From NCBI GenBank assembly GCA_000711775.1, contig ARYC01000571.1, positions 1 to 64,000 on the forward strand: 64,000 nt of DNA, given 5' to 3'. Below the pieces are notes generated by a model. It searched no databases, was not told where the DNA came from, and saw only the letters and a list, made by a program, of their open reading frames with translations. Within the stretch, counting starts at the first letter, position 1, and each line of letters opens with the position of its first letter. Made by a program: the position numbers and the translations under genes. This stretch comes from Oxytricha trifallax. Its lineage: Eukaryota > Ciliophora > Spirotrichea > Sporadotrichida > Oxytrichidae. Shown here piece by piece: positions 46,274-56,967 of the stretch.

Positions 46274-47690
46274 TCATTCATTTTACAACTACTATGACTA
46301 TTATTTTAACTCCAACAAGTTGGGTAAATCGTGGAGCTACTTGGCAAAGTAATTCAGCATAAATCTTTGAGATTTAGGTAGGAGCTTCTCTTCTCTAATT
46401 TTGGTTATTATTTATTTCAAATCTTTGTTTGACTTTTTTAATTAAACAAATTTCTTCCCAACAAGTATTTTTAGTAGAATAACTAATAGAGAATAAATTT
46501 CTTGTCGATTGTCTCCATTTTCGACTTCATCAAAGTGTTTTTAGTCCTAATAGATTGGAATTGGGATTTAAGAAGCATCTAACTTAACGTTCAAGAAAGT
46601 TGAGTACTTGAAGTTTGTGATCAAAACTTTTGATTTGTCTTAATTAATGACTTTAATTGTTGTTGATGATAAAAATCTGTGAGTTATTCCTGCTTTGTGG
46701 AGTTAAGCAACAGCATCTACAATGTCTGGGAATATTTTTTAATTTTATTAGAAACCTTCTTGTCTTAAATATTAAGCGAGTGATAAGGTCCAGTCAACCC
46801 TTTTGATTTTCAATGCTTCATTGTCAAAAGTAATTGCCACTATTTTATCTTAGTTAGAATTTTCACCTTTTTAATTTAGGTAAGATATGAACTTAAACTC
46901 AGTCCATAATTGAGTGGTAAGGCTTAAATTTTAATTAAGTTCCTCAAATTTGTAATTAGTTTGTCTTCCTTTTATTTAATTGAACTTCCCTAAATCTAAC
47001 TTTAAGATTTATTGATCTTGTGATTATTCCAAAATTAATTGGATTTCCTGTTTAATAAAATCGTTAAGGTTCACTTCAAATGTCAGTCTTGCATTCACAT
47101 ATTTTTAATGAATTATTTATCTTGGTTTGGCCTTAATAGTGTCTATGTATAATACACTAGAACTCTCATCTTACTTAAATAATTCTTAATTTACTTGAGA
47201 AGGGTCTGAGTCTTAAGATTACAGACCCTCTTGATTTATGTCATCTAGTTTGGATTTGCATTAATCAGCTTAAATTTTAATTCATTCTATTTGTTTTAAG
47301 ACCTAATATTAATTAATAAAATTATTTCTTACAATTTAAGGGTACCCTGATTATTTAAGGGTTTCAAAGTCATAGGATCTCAGATGGTACAGCAACTTAG
47401 ACTTCAATTTGTAAACTTTTGGTTTGTTACTCTTACTACAAACAAGGCACTTGTAAACCCCACCTTTTTTAAGTTAGATAAATTTGCCTTGATTTCTTTC
47501 ATGAACTGCTTAATGTCTTTTAAGTTCGACAGCAGTATAAATTTAATTGCACAGTTGGCAATCATAAAGAGTTTAAGGCTTTTTTGTTTTATTGGAGGCT
47601 CTTGCTGATCTACGAGCCTACCACTTAATATAGAACTCTTAATATCAGTCATCTTTTTTCTATACACTTGTGTTTTATTACACATAATTG
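46274..47690 (-). pseudogene. Zinc-finger / pseudokinase gene of E3
   Basis: The reverse strand starts near 47685 (MCNKTQVYRKKMTDIKSS). One frame over it gives two zinc-finger-like units: DCQLCNQIYTAVELKRHQAVH, a full C2H2 finger, and KCLVCSKSNKPKVYK with a following H. The rest is kinase-like: LSLAQYLRQEGF, DIVDAVAQLHKAGITHRFLS, TTIKVINQDKSKVLITNF, EIYSLLVILLKILVGKKF, with TGA at 46274-46276. The HRD Asp is Phe (HRF) and DFG is TNF, so it cannot be an ordinary active kinase. A frame change is needed upstream of the fingers, within or near a run of A, so the copy may be broken. Confidence 0.7.
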
Positions 47691-47924
47691 TTCATATCAT
47701 TTTAACTTTTAGAAATATTGCTAAGATTTTCAATTTCATTTGAAACTTCGTCGATAGAATCAAAACCTGAAGATAAAGATGAGGAATTTTTCCGCATATT
47801 TAATACTTAATATATACATAATTTTATTAAGGTTATTAAATATACAAACGTTCCTTAAGGTCAATCGCAAATAAAATTTTGGTAAAGTATACTTATGTCA
47901 ACATAAAATTATTTTTAGTTATGT

Positions 47925-48015
47925 CAGTTGGCGCCAAAGAAATTGTCAGAATGCGCCAAAGAGGCTTATAAAAGATTATTATAGCACTGTCAGTTGGCGC
48001 TAATCAAAATGTCAG
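47925..48015. promoter_or_regulatory. Two direct repeats in the divergent promoter of E3
   Basis: GTCAGTTGGCGCCAAAG..TGTCAGAATGCGCC is repeated about 60 bp on as GTCAGTTGGCGCTAATC..TGTCAGGATGCGC. It lies between the divergent starts at about 47685 and 48319. A regulatory role or protein-binding site is inferred from place and repetition. Confidence 0.5.
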
Positions 48016-48318
48016 GATGCGCTATTAAATTATAGAGTAAGTATTTTACTATTTCATTTATGTTATATATACATAAATTCTGGGTTTAACTTTTATTGTC
48101 TATTCAATCGATTAAACTAAGTATAATATTCAATCATAGAATCATGAGAATTTAAGCTCAAGTTCAATTAAAATTTAATTATGTTATAATACATAAATTA
48201 AACCAATATAAAATTTTATTTATGTTATTGTACTTAATTAACCCAATACAATTTAAAGTTTATATTACCAATTAATTAGTTAATAAGCTTTAGTTAATAG
48301 TTATTAAATAGAGTGAAC

Positions 48319-49086
48319 ATGAATTAAAATCGACAAGAAGTTCCTGGAAATATCACGAACATAAATAGTAGATTGCTAGATGGGAGCCTGAATACCAAAT
48401 CTGACTGGTATAACCACCTAAAATATTCACGTAAATAATTATGTCTTAACACATTTAGTTGGCTATCACTTGCCTAGCTACAAGAAGACAAGCATGAGAT
48501 TCATCAAAGATGTGTTGGCTTCAAGAAAAGATCTTCTAAAATCAGCAGATGTCATTTATGTGAATGTACCAAATTATCCTGAATTAGGGGTCCTGAACAT
48601 ATTCAATTATGTAAAGGACGATGAAGTAGTCAAGAGGTACCTTGGCGTTTATGATGGTCCTAAGGACCTACCTGACAAGCATTTCTTTTATGGAGTCTTA
48701 GGAACCCTAAGAAATGAATGGTTGACATAAATAGTTATGTCACAGCAGACCTAAAGAAACTAAGCAACAGACGATTAACAAATAGGGGAGACCATAGAGA
48801 TAAGTTAAGAATTCTTAAAAGAGATTTAATCTATACCACATTTTTCAAGTAAGTTAACATAAATAATTATGATTTTATAGAACGTAAAGGAAAGGCTCTT
48901 TCATTACTAAAACAAAAGTCATTAGGGAAAAAACAACCTAAAAAGAGAAAGAGATACGAGATTTCTGGCTATGAAGAGGAATAAAAACAAAATAACTAAT
49001 TTTAGCAGACTTAATCAAATATGTCATTCAGAGATGAAAATACTATAATGAAAAGTCCACCAGGCAAAAGACTTTAATTGTATTGA
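48319..49086 (+). CDS. TBE 22-kDa-like protein of E3, apparently intact
   Basis: ATG at 48319; introns 48431-48458 (28 nt) and 48849-48880 (32 nt), both GTAA..TAG; stop TGA 49084-49086. The spliced frame is 235 codons. It contains YHLPSYKKTSMRFIKDVLAS, VNVPNYPELGVLNIFNYVKD, DLPDKHFFYGVLGTLRNEWL, FLKEIQSIPHF, a basic QPKKRKR patch that could be a nuclear signal, and a Q/N-rich end. PNYPE..V.N(I/L) and FFxGVLGTLR match the E2 protein. It is slightly longer than the roughly 22-kDa TBE protein. Its frame is kept while the transposase of the same element is broken. Function unknown. Confidence 0.8.
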
Positions 49087-49139
49087 TTTGCTTAAGACCT
49101 AATTAAATTAATTTTTTATGTTAATTAAAGTTAAATAAT

Positions 49140-50173
49140 TCATAAACAAGTCTAGGACTTAAGTTAATTTATACAAAATTCTTCGCTATTGACACAATCA
49201 ATTGTGTCAATTTTTTATATTGAATCTTTAACTACCTAAAAATGTTTTGAATTTGATAGTTTAAATTGCAGTTTAATTAAGTCCTTTTTATAATGTTTTT
49301 TCACCCTAGAGAAAATATTTTCAATACAGTTGTATCGGGAAGAATATGGAGCATTAAATAAGAGCGTCCAACCTCTCTTCAACGAACTATCCAAATACCT
49401 TAGAGTGATGGGCTCTTAAATTGTCAAGAAAAATTGTTAACTTTCTACCTTTATACCTTATTTCTAAATCTTGAATTATTTAGAGTAAGTCTTCTGTTTT
49501 AATTGACTTTGGTTTTATTCTAAAACATTCCAAACCAAACTTAGGACTGATAACTACAACAGCTGCAAGAGTATTTAAGTTTATTCCTTCTTTTTTTAAG
49601 ACCTAGTTGCTATATTTATGAGCCCATGATCTATAAGTTATTGAATGAGGCTTGAATATTGTTTCATCTAAATAGACAATATCAGATTAACTTTGTTTTA
49701 ATTTGTTTAATTCTTAAAGCACTCATAATTGGTCCATTTTAATTTATTATTTTTTAAGATCGGTTATGTTGTAATCTGTCCTTGTAGCTTTGTATTTTAT
49801 TCCATGTTATTTGAACAATGAATATAAGCTTGAAGTTGGAATTTTAGTTTCAGGAAATGCTCAATGAAAAACTTAGGCTCTTTAAGTAATTGAAAGCATC
49901 ATTTAATGTTTTAAGGTCTCTTATGAGATTAAATAATTAAGTTGTTCTTAATTCAGTTTCATTTTCCTATTTTTTACTCTTTACTGTATCTTTATTTTAG
50001 GTCTTCAATTGTTTTAGTAACTTATTAATGAATTTTTCAGAAAGGTTTAGTGATTTTGATATTTCTTTAATAGAAGCAAAAATTCTACTTTATTTATCAT
50101 AATGCTTTTGTCTAAATCGTAACAAACAAATAAGGTTACAATACTTTGTAAAAATTTCTTTTTCGCTATTCAT
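49140..50173 (-). pseudogene. DDE transposase of E3 (IS630/Tc1-like), broken
   Basis: The reverse strand starts at 50173 (MNSEKEIFTKYCNLICLLRF), followed by a helix-turn-helix-like stretch and the catalytic motifs VYLDETIFKPHS (Asp 1), LTIFLDNLRAHHS (Asp 2) and RYNCIENIFSRVKKHY (Glu). The motifs are recognisably those of TBE-type enzymes but very diverged. They lie in different frames, with a TGA between the N-terminal part and the first Asp and a frame change before the Glu, so the gene is not functional. It converges with the 22-kDa-like gene, with about 50 bp between stops. Confidence 0.78.
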
Positions 50174-50758
50174 ATTAAATAATCTTATAAAGTTAATTAA
50201 TTTTATCTATTTACAAATTTTACTTCAATTTTTATAATTAATAAATATAAGAAGCAAAATATTATTGAAGTTATTAAATAGAATAAGATCTAGCATAAAA
50301 GTTTATAAAATTAAATATATATAAAGATTTAAAAAGCAATCCAAATACTTATAAGTTAGTCCATGCTATCTTCCCAGTTTATTTTCCTTATTTAAAAGTA
50401 AAAAAGTGTTGACTAAAAAAGATTATTTTATTCTCAAACTATTATACTATTAACGCTATAATGCTTAAGTAACTATAATGTTTTCTCCTTCAGATTAATA
50501 AAAAACATGATTTGTAAGCAACAATAAAAATCAAAATAATTCTATTTCTCACATTAATTCAAATTATTTATAAATAATTATACAAATTATATTATTAAAA
50601 TTTTCAATCTGCTTTGGATTTTTTTATTTGCTTTAATACCATTAATTTTTGAATAATTTAATATTTTATCTGAATTGTTAACGTAATCGTCTGCTCATAA
50701 ATATGATTATCAAAATTTATTATTAATATTTTAGCAATAGCTAACTTTTTATTGCAGA
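50174..50758. other. AT-rich spacer
   Basis: No gene recognised. The last 60 bp (TTAGCAATAGCTAAC..) match the region before the ATG of the 25756 gene, minus the palindrome inserted there. Confidence 0.5.
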
Positions 50759-50759
50759 T

Positions 50760-52655
50760 ATGGACAGATCCATTACATCATCAAAATCATCAACATCATC
50801 ATATTCACAAGATAAACTTTTATATGAGTAAATTAAGCTAGAGAAATCTTTTTAATAAAATAAAATTTATTTAAAATATACAAATCTTTATATAATTATT
50901 ATTTTAAAAATAAATATTGGTTGTTTATAATTTCAAAAATTATTTTTCACATAAATAAATATAAAAAATGTAATTTAGAAATTTTATAAAATAGTTAGAA
51001 AATTCTTTTATAATCTTATTTTATATTTTACCATATATAATTGAAATTCACGAACTTAGTTTTTATCATCGACGCAACATTAAGTATGGAAAAGCGCATT
51101 GACGAAGCTAAAAAGAACATGAAATTGATTGTTGAGGATGTGAAGGCACGTCAATATAACTTTAGTGTGAGAGTTGCAATTGTCGCTTACTTTTAATATA
51201 ATTAGCTAAAATAGCATATTTTGGTAAATAAATTAACTTAATCAACTTTAACACATTTATTTTATTTATTTTATTTTTATTGTAATTTTAGGTACTCAAC
51301 CGCATTTCGCCTGTTTTGCGTTAGAGTACCTTAATTATATTAATTTTCTAAATATTTAATTATTAAGTTTTAATTTATATATGAAATACAGTTTGAAGAA
51401 AAAGAAATATGTTTAAAAAATAAATTTAAATAATTTGAATAAACTGGTAATGTTGCTTTATAAATCAATATTACTTTGAGAATGAATATATTAGTACAAC
51501 AACTTTAATTTATAACTTTTTAATTAATAATAATAATATTACATATTTCTTTTTCTTCAAACTGTATTTCATATATAAATTAAAACTTAATAATTAAATA
51601 TTTAGAAAATTAATATAATTAAGGTACTCTAACGCAAAACAGGTAAAATGCAGTTGAGTACCTAAAATTACAATAAAAATAATATAAATAAAAGAAATGT
51701 GTTAAAGTTGATTAAGTTAATTTATTTACCAAAATATGCTATTTTAGCTAAATAATACAATAAATAATTTAATTTACCATTTATAAATATATAAATAATT
51801 ATAAATAATTATAAATACAGAGATTTGCATGACTTCGATACAAATTTCGAAATATTGGATTTTGTTTAAGTAGACGAAGACAACAAAACTTATAAAACGC
51901 ATAATTATTCCTGCCAAGACCCCTCCTTACCCCTTCGAAAATTCCATTTCATTTCAAATTATGTATCTAAAGGGTCTAAATCGATTTCCATCTTGAAAAC
52001 TAGACATCATAGACCCCATTTTTTTATTAAAATATTATTATTTTCATATTAGCGGCTTAAATGAGATGATTTTTATGCATTGCTTTTTATATTGACAACC
52101 AAACTCAAATTCTATTTCTAAATTTTATAATACTTAGTAAATCAACTTTATTTGGTCTAATTGGTTTTTTATGTTTTTAATTTTCGTTTTTTTAATAAAC
52201 AATAAGGGAAAATAGATTAATAAAAAAGCGAAAATTAAAAACATAAGAAATCAATAAGACAGTTTTTTTCGAATAATGTAAAATAAAATTTACTTAATAT
52301 CATAAAATTTTGAAATAAATTTTGAGTTTGGTTGTCAATATGAATGGCAATACATAATTATCATCTCATTTAAGCCGCTAACTTGAAGAAAAAAAGGTTT
52401 TAAATTTTTAAATTATAAAAATAGGGTCTATGATGTCGAGTTTTCATGATAGAAACATTTTAGACCTTTAAGATACAAAATTTGATATGAAATGGAGTTT
52501 TTGAGGGGTAAGGAGGGGTCATGAAAGAGAAACAACAAATAATAATCATTAAATTTAAACTTCCTCTTATAGAAAAATTGACAAATTCTTAAGTGAATTA
52601 AAAACGTATGATGGTGATGATTTTTGTGAAGACGTTATTATTTAAATACGTTTTT
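50760..52655 (+). CDS. VWA domain MDSs of a third paralog (locus 3), interrupted by E4
   Basis: ATG at 50760: MDRSITSSKSSTSSYSQDKL. Further blocks: 51055-51190 NLVFIIDATLSMEKRIDEAK..SVRVAIVAY; 51816-51890 RDLHDFDTNFEILDFVQVDE; 52570-52650 KIDKFLSELKTYDGDDFCED. The metal-site motif DATLSM is kept. These correspond one to one to the first four blocks of the 25756 gene. The fifth block (IGGLKK..HGKQY) is not seen before the start of transposon E4 at 52692, nor clearly after 63120, so the rest may lie beyond the window. Confidence 0.75.
51201..51752. mobile_element. Hairpin TIR element, family P2, inside a VWA IES
   Basis: 552 bp, ends ATTAGCTAAAATAGCATATT and AATATGCTATTTTAGCTAAA, TA on both sides. 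The two hairpin motifs at 51290-51332 and 51624-51662 (GGTACTC.ACCGCA type) mirror those of 7365-7920. It accounts for nearly all of the IES between VAY and RDL (TAC pointer at 51188 and 51816). Confidence 0.88.
51911..52530. mobile_element. Inverted-repeat element with GACCCCTCCTTACCCC tips
   Basis: GACCCCTCCTTACCCCTTCG (51918) and GGGGTAAGGAGGGGTC (to 52520) are the ends of mirrored arms around about 52200. No coding sequence. It lies in the IES between the third and fourth VWA blocks of locus 3. Confidence 0.85.
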
Positions 52656-52691
52656 ATATAAATGAAAGTTATATATTTATAAAAAATATAT

Positions 52692-52793
52692 AAACCCCAA
52701 TACATATATGCGTGATAAATGTATAAGTTGGTATAGTGATGATTTAATATCGATAAATAGCGAAATTCCAAACTTCACAATTTAACTTATTAT
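52692..52793. repeat. E4 left terminal inverted repeat
   Basis: Begins AAACCCCAATACATATATGC and ends AACTTATTAT. It is identical to the inverse of the right end apart from one missing CCCCAAAA unit. Confidence 0.95.
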
Positions 52794-53467
52794 GAGAGGG
52801 CCAATTCAAGAGTCTTAGAAAGAGAGTCTTTTAAGAATGCTGCTAATTGCAGTTTGAGTGTTCTAGTGATCATATATTGTTGAAAGTGTTCCTTATACTA
52901 TACTAAGTCCATATGTCCATAAAATCCAGTAGCTTTCCCAACTACTTTTTCCAAAAATTCAACTTTAGTATAAACCCCCCCTCTTATAGGGTCTAAAATC
53001 CAGTCTGAAGTCTAGAATCCAAAGCCAGTCTGGACCCCCTTCAACCATGACCTCGATTTTCGAAAACGAGTGCCTTTGCTTTCCATTCTACTTTCACTGC
53101 ACATTTCTACTGGTTATATGTACGTTATGAACAGTATAGGGTTGAATTCGCCATTAGGCCCTCGGATTTTTCGATTTTTCCAAAAAGCCAATTTTCAATG
53201 AGGCCAGACTCGAAAAGCACTCAAAAGACCCATGGCGGGTCCGCCATTTCTTGCAAGCCTACTTTTTTCACCTTTATATGTTGGTATTAACATAAGCAAT
53301 GCATTTGAACTGGTTTGCAGGCTGTAGCTCTTTAAATCCAATGGATAAGTGAAGGAGAGAGGTTTTTCTTATAGTAAATTTGAAGAATCCAGTGGTATTT
53401 TTTAATAATCCACCTATTAAATTTAAAAATCCAGTATATAATACTATAATCAAAACTTAAAAATACC
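52794..53467. other. E4 subterminal region with repeated ATCCAGT motif
   Basis: No convincing gene. AATCCAGT or a close variant occurs at least six times (for example near 52926, 52988, 53012, 53390, 53430, 53470), as might be expected of subterminal transposase-binding sites; that role is inference. 53050-53330 is richer in GC and could hold a short reverse-strand reading frame, but support is too weak to call it. Confidence 0.4.
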
Positions 53468-56400
53468 ATGAATCCAGCCCAAGAGCGGGATCAGCTTGCT
53501 GAGTCTTTTCCCCTATAGATTGAAGAACGAAGCCCTGGTAAGCTTTTTTCCTTTACTAAGCACCTATATTAGAGTTAAGGAATGATAATTCAAATGAATA
53601 GTTAGCTCAACTTCTTGAGCAGGGTGATCGGATTTTTGAAAATCTTGAAGCCAAGGCTAATATTGATGAGGGCGGCAAAGTGAAGGGCATTAAAGCTGAG
53701 TACAAGGGAGCCCAAGATAGCGTCAAAATCAATAGAGCAAAGGAATTCCTACATTTAAACAACTATGATTTGAGTCTCCTGTTGTAGCAGGAGGATTTCA
53801 AAGGCTATTAAAAGACATGGGATTTTAAGAACGTTGTGAGAAAGTTTATAAACAATAACAAAAGCAAGAAAGCCAAGAACAGCAGTGATACCAAGTCACT
53901 GGTCTCTGAAAATCTTAACCACTCCCTCTCAAACGAGGAAATGAAGGTGAGTGAGTTCCAGACTACTGTGAGCTTAGCAAGTGAATCAATGCAAGCTCCA
54001 AGACCCTTACCTTAGCTGGTTATTAACTATGGCTCAATCATTGGCCATGAGATGTTGGTCAAGCACTTTGAAAGTTTCAAATAATCAAATTATTAATAAA
54101 AGGAACAGATCCTTCAAGATATAATGGCCCGCAACACCCAATCACTCTTTTCGTTCCTTTAGCACTTTGAGATGGCAAATGAACCCTAAGTGAACCAAGG
54201 GCTCTTCTATTTAATTACAGAGTTGATCTCAAGTAACTAAAAGCTAGACTAAGACTCCAAGGCTCGTATCTTCTTGGCTGCCCTCAGTTACTATACAGGG
54301 GAAAAATATCAGCCAGAAGAGAACTTAATATAAGAAGCAATTCTCTTACTTATAAGGTCACCCAATGCTAGACAAGCTATAGGCTTAGCCAACTTGGTCT
54401 TTATTACTGAGGCAACATGTCTAAGTAAGCAGCTTGCTATAGTCTAGAAGCTAAACGACTCTAATCCAGGCATCATTCAGCTTTTGGCTTAAACATGGCA
54501 CTACTTTTCAATTGACCCTTAGGTCATCAAACTAATACCAAATTCCTTCTTTATAATGAACGTGCCTTTTATTATCTTGCTTAAGCAAGACTGTGGATTG
54601 AACCTTATAAGAGACATTCCTGTAGAGTATACAGAGTACTTTGTAAGAATATGTGCCTTATGCTCTGCCCCTAACTTAGAGTCTTTAAAAGACTACATAT
54701 CTTCAACAAGGGCAACCTTCTTATAAAAGCAAGAAGTCATCGACAAAGTCTCAATGGTGCATTTTATGAAAGGCCTTGCTTCAAGACTGCAAAGCAGAGA
54801 TCAATAATGGGTAGGGAAGATTGAACAAATCAGGAAAGTATAGTAGTTGATTGTGAATGCGCAAGTCGAGAAAAATGTATAGTTAAGCATTCACACTATT
54901 GACAACTGTCTAAACTGTGACTTCTCTGACCTTGATAGAATAATGCAATTGCCAAGGACTATGGAAGCCTTCTCTGAAAAGGCTGTTAATGACCTTCTTT
55001 AGCTATTCAAGAATGAGAACTTATAAAACCAAGTAGCATCCAGATTCAATAGCAGGTCTCCAAAGGAACTCTTAAGAGTAAGTGCCGAATTAGAAACTTT
55101 GGAGTAAAATTTAGGCTTCAAATTCTACTGCTCTCAGGTCTTATGTTTAAACTATATCTGTGACAACCTTAACAGCAATCACTTCATTCATTTTGGTATT
55201 GGCAATGGGAAGACCCTAATATGCATTGCTTTAGCAATCCTTATTGCTCTTAAAACTTAAAGATCAGTCTTTATACTCAGCAAGAATGAGCACTTAGTGC
55301 AAAGAGACTTCAAACGATACTAGAGAGTCATTAAAGCAATGTAGCTTAATTGCAATCTAAACTTCTTTGCCAAAGATACTGGCATCTATTTCTACACTTA
55401 GCCCTAATTAAAGAAGATGCAAAAGAACAGCAAGGCTGTGAGTGTATGGTAGCAAAGCTACGTATTAGTGGACGAGTACGACTGGATTATGTTTGATGGC
55501 TCTGTTGATACTATAATCAACTCTCTTGAGTACTTTCAGCAAGCTCATAAAGTGATAGGATTTTCTGGAAGCAATCTCTCTTTTACTGAAGAGAACTGTT
55601 TAAAGCTAGCTTTTCAAGCTACACCTGTAGTATTTCCCACTCTTGATAAACTCTAGGGAAATAAAAAGACTCAATACCCGGATGTGTTTGTGAGCACTAA
55701 TTAGAGTGATTACTTGGCTAAGATCAAAGAAATTATAATAGAGCAGCTAAGCCACTCCCCAGTTCTAATAGTGGCTTCAACTAACTATAATGCAATAGAG
55801 ATAGGCCTTTTGAGATCGGGCTACGACTTCACAAGTTTAAGCAGAGGGCAAGCCGCCAATATCGAATCCATGATTGAAGGCAGATACTTAATGAAGAATG
55901 CGAAAAAGGAATATGGAATATACTTGCTGAATGAAGCTCATGGAAGAGGGACTGACATTCAGACGAATGATGAAATCAACTAGAACGGAGGTTCTTACCT
56001 CATCATCGCAGATGTCTTCTCTAAAAGGTCTGAAGAGCAGATTATAGGAAGAATTGGAAGACTTAATACTAAGGGCAGATGGCAAAGAGTTTTGTATAGA
56101 CTTAACTCCAAAGATAGTGCTGAGTAGCTTCTTTACGTAGAGTAGAATGAGATCGACCTTATATTAGACAAAAAGTTCAATGAAGTATAATTTAATTTGT
56201 AAGACAAATAAGAAGCTATTGATATGGATATTATTGATCAAGCAAAGGAGCCCGAAGTTCCTTCTGAATAGATTATAGCCATCGATCATTAAGTTGCAGT
56301 TGTAAAGGCTATAGTGGAGAAGATAGTCGAAAAAGTAGAAAGTTCTTTCATAGGAGCCAAAAAGGATATCGAGGAAGCAAAGAAGGCCTCTGAAGAGGAA

Positions 56401-56874
56401 ATGAAAACTGAAGCTGTGGCTGAAGAGCCAGACACTCAAAGTAAATTAGGGTTCTATTAACCTTCTATCATAGAATTCATTGTAGAGAAGATGAGCCAGA
56501 ACCCTGTGCTCTAAGACAAGCCTATTAGTGAAGTTGAGAAGATCTTCAAAAACGGCGTGAGGCGCCAATATGAGGAGATCACTTAAGAGCCAGGCAGAGA
56601 AAGATCGAAGAGCAAGGAAGGAAAGAAATAGACTAATAAGAGAAGTAGGAAGGCTTATGAGAAGGCAGAGCAGATTAAGGACTTAGTTGAAAAGTGAGTT
56701 ATACTTGTAAGGAGGAGTTGCAGAGACAAGTCTTTTAGTGAAACTTACAAGGAGCATGAAGAGGTCGAAGAAAGTATGGAAGCCTGGTTGAAGAAGGCTT
56801 CAAATTAAAAGAGAAACTTGAAAAGTGATATAGATCATAGGAACCCCTAAAGAGAGGGGTTAAAAAGAAGATGA
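53468..56874 (+). CDS. SecA-like DEAD-motor ATPase of E4
   Basis: Start MNPAQERDQLAESFPL at 53468; introns 53538-53572 (35 nt, with TACTAAG branch-like motif) and 56694-56723 (30 nt); stop TGA 56872-56874. The spliced frame is 1113 codons. About residues 1-530 are helical and unrecognised.

The motor follows: Walker A HFGIGNGKTLICIALAILI, then VFILSKNEHLVQRDFKRYQ (SecA TxNdyLaxRD), Walker B SYVLVDEYDWIMFDG (SecA VDEVDSxLID), the second domain VLIVASTNYNAIEIGLL, and the motif set NEAHGRGTDIQ, GGSYLIIADVFSKRSEEQI, IGRIGRLNTKGR (SecA NMAGRGTDI, GG..V..TE...S.R...QLrGR.GRqGdpG). A charged Glu/Lys-rich C-terminal part follows.

SecA is the bacterial preprotein motor. SecA-like proteins without a Sec role exist in protists; the role here is unknown. 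Reassigned Gln codons and introns show it is at home in the ciliate. Confidence 0.85.
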
Positions 56875-56967
56875 TTTTAAAGCTTAATTTCTAAAAGAAT
56901 TCACCATATTCTAACTCTTTCTATTAGTAGTGTTCAGAGAATGGATGAGAATAGAGACCAGCAGAAG

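Larger units (their letters stand above)
46274..50173. mobile_element. Diverged TBE-like element E3 (coding core)
   Basis: Same gene order and orientation as TBE E2: zinc finger/kinase-like (-), 22-kDa-like (+), DDE transposase (-). No G4T4 ends or inverted repeats were recognised, so the limits given are those of the genes. It lies in the spacer before the last VWA gene. Confidence 0.75.

Noticed and set aside
53050-53330. Reverse-strand reading frame of about 39 codons upstream of the SecA-like gene
   Set aside because: Short, no motif, no paralog; the GC-richer composition alone is not enough.
53468-56874. SecA-like gene as bacterial contamination or recent bacterial transfer
   Set aside because: It uses TAA and TAG as Gln throughout, has two short ciliate-type introns, and lies between matching transposon ends.
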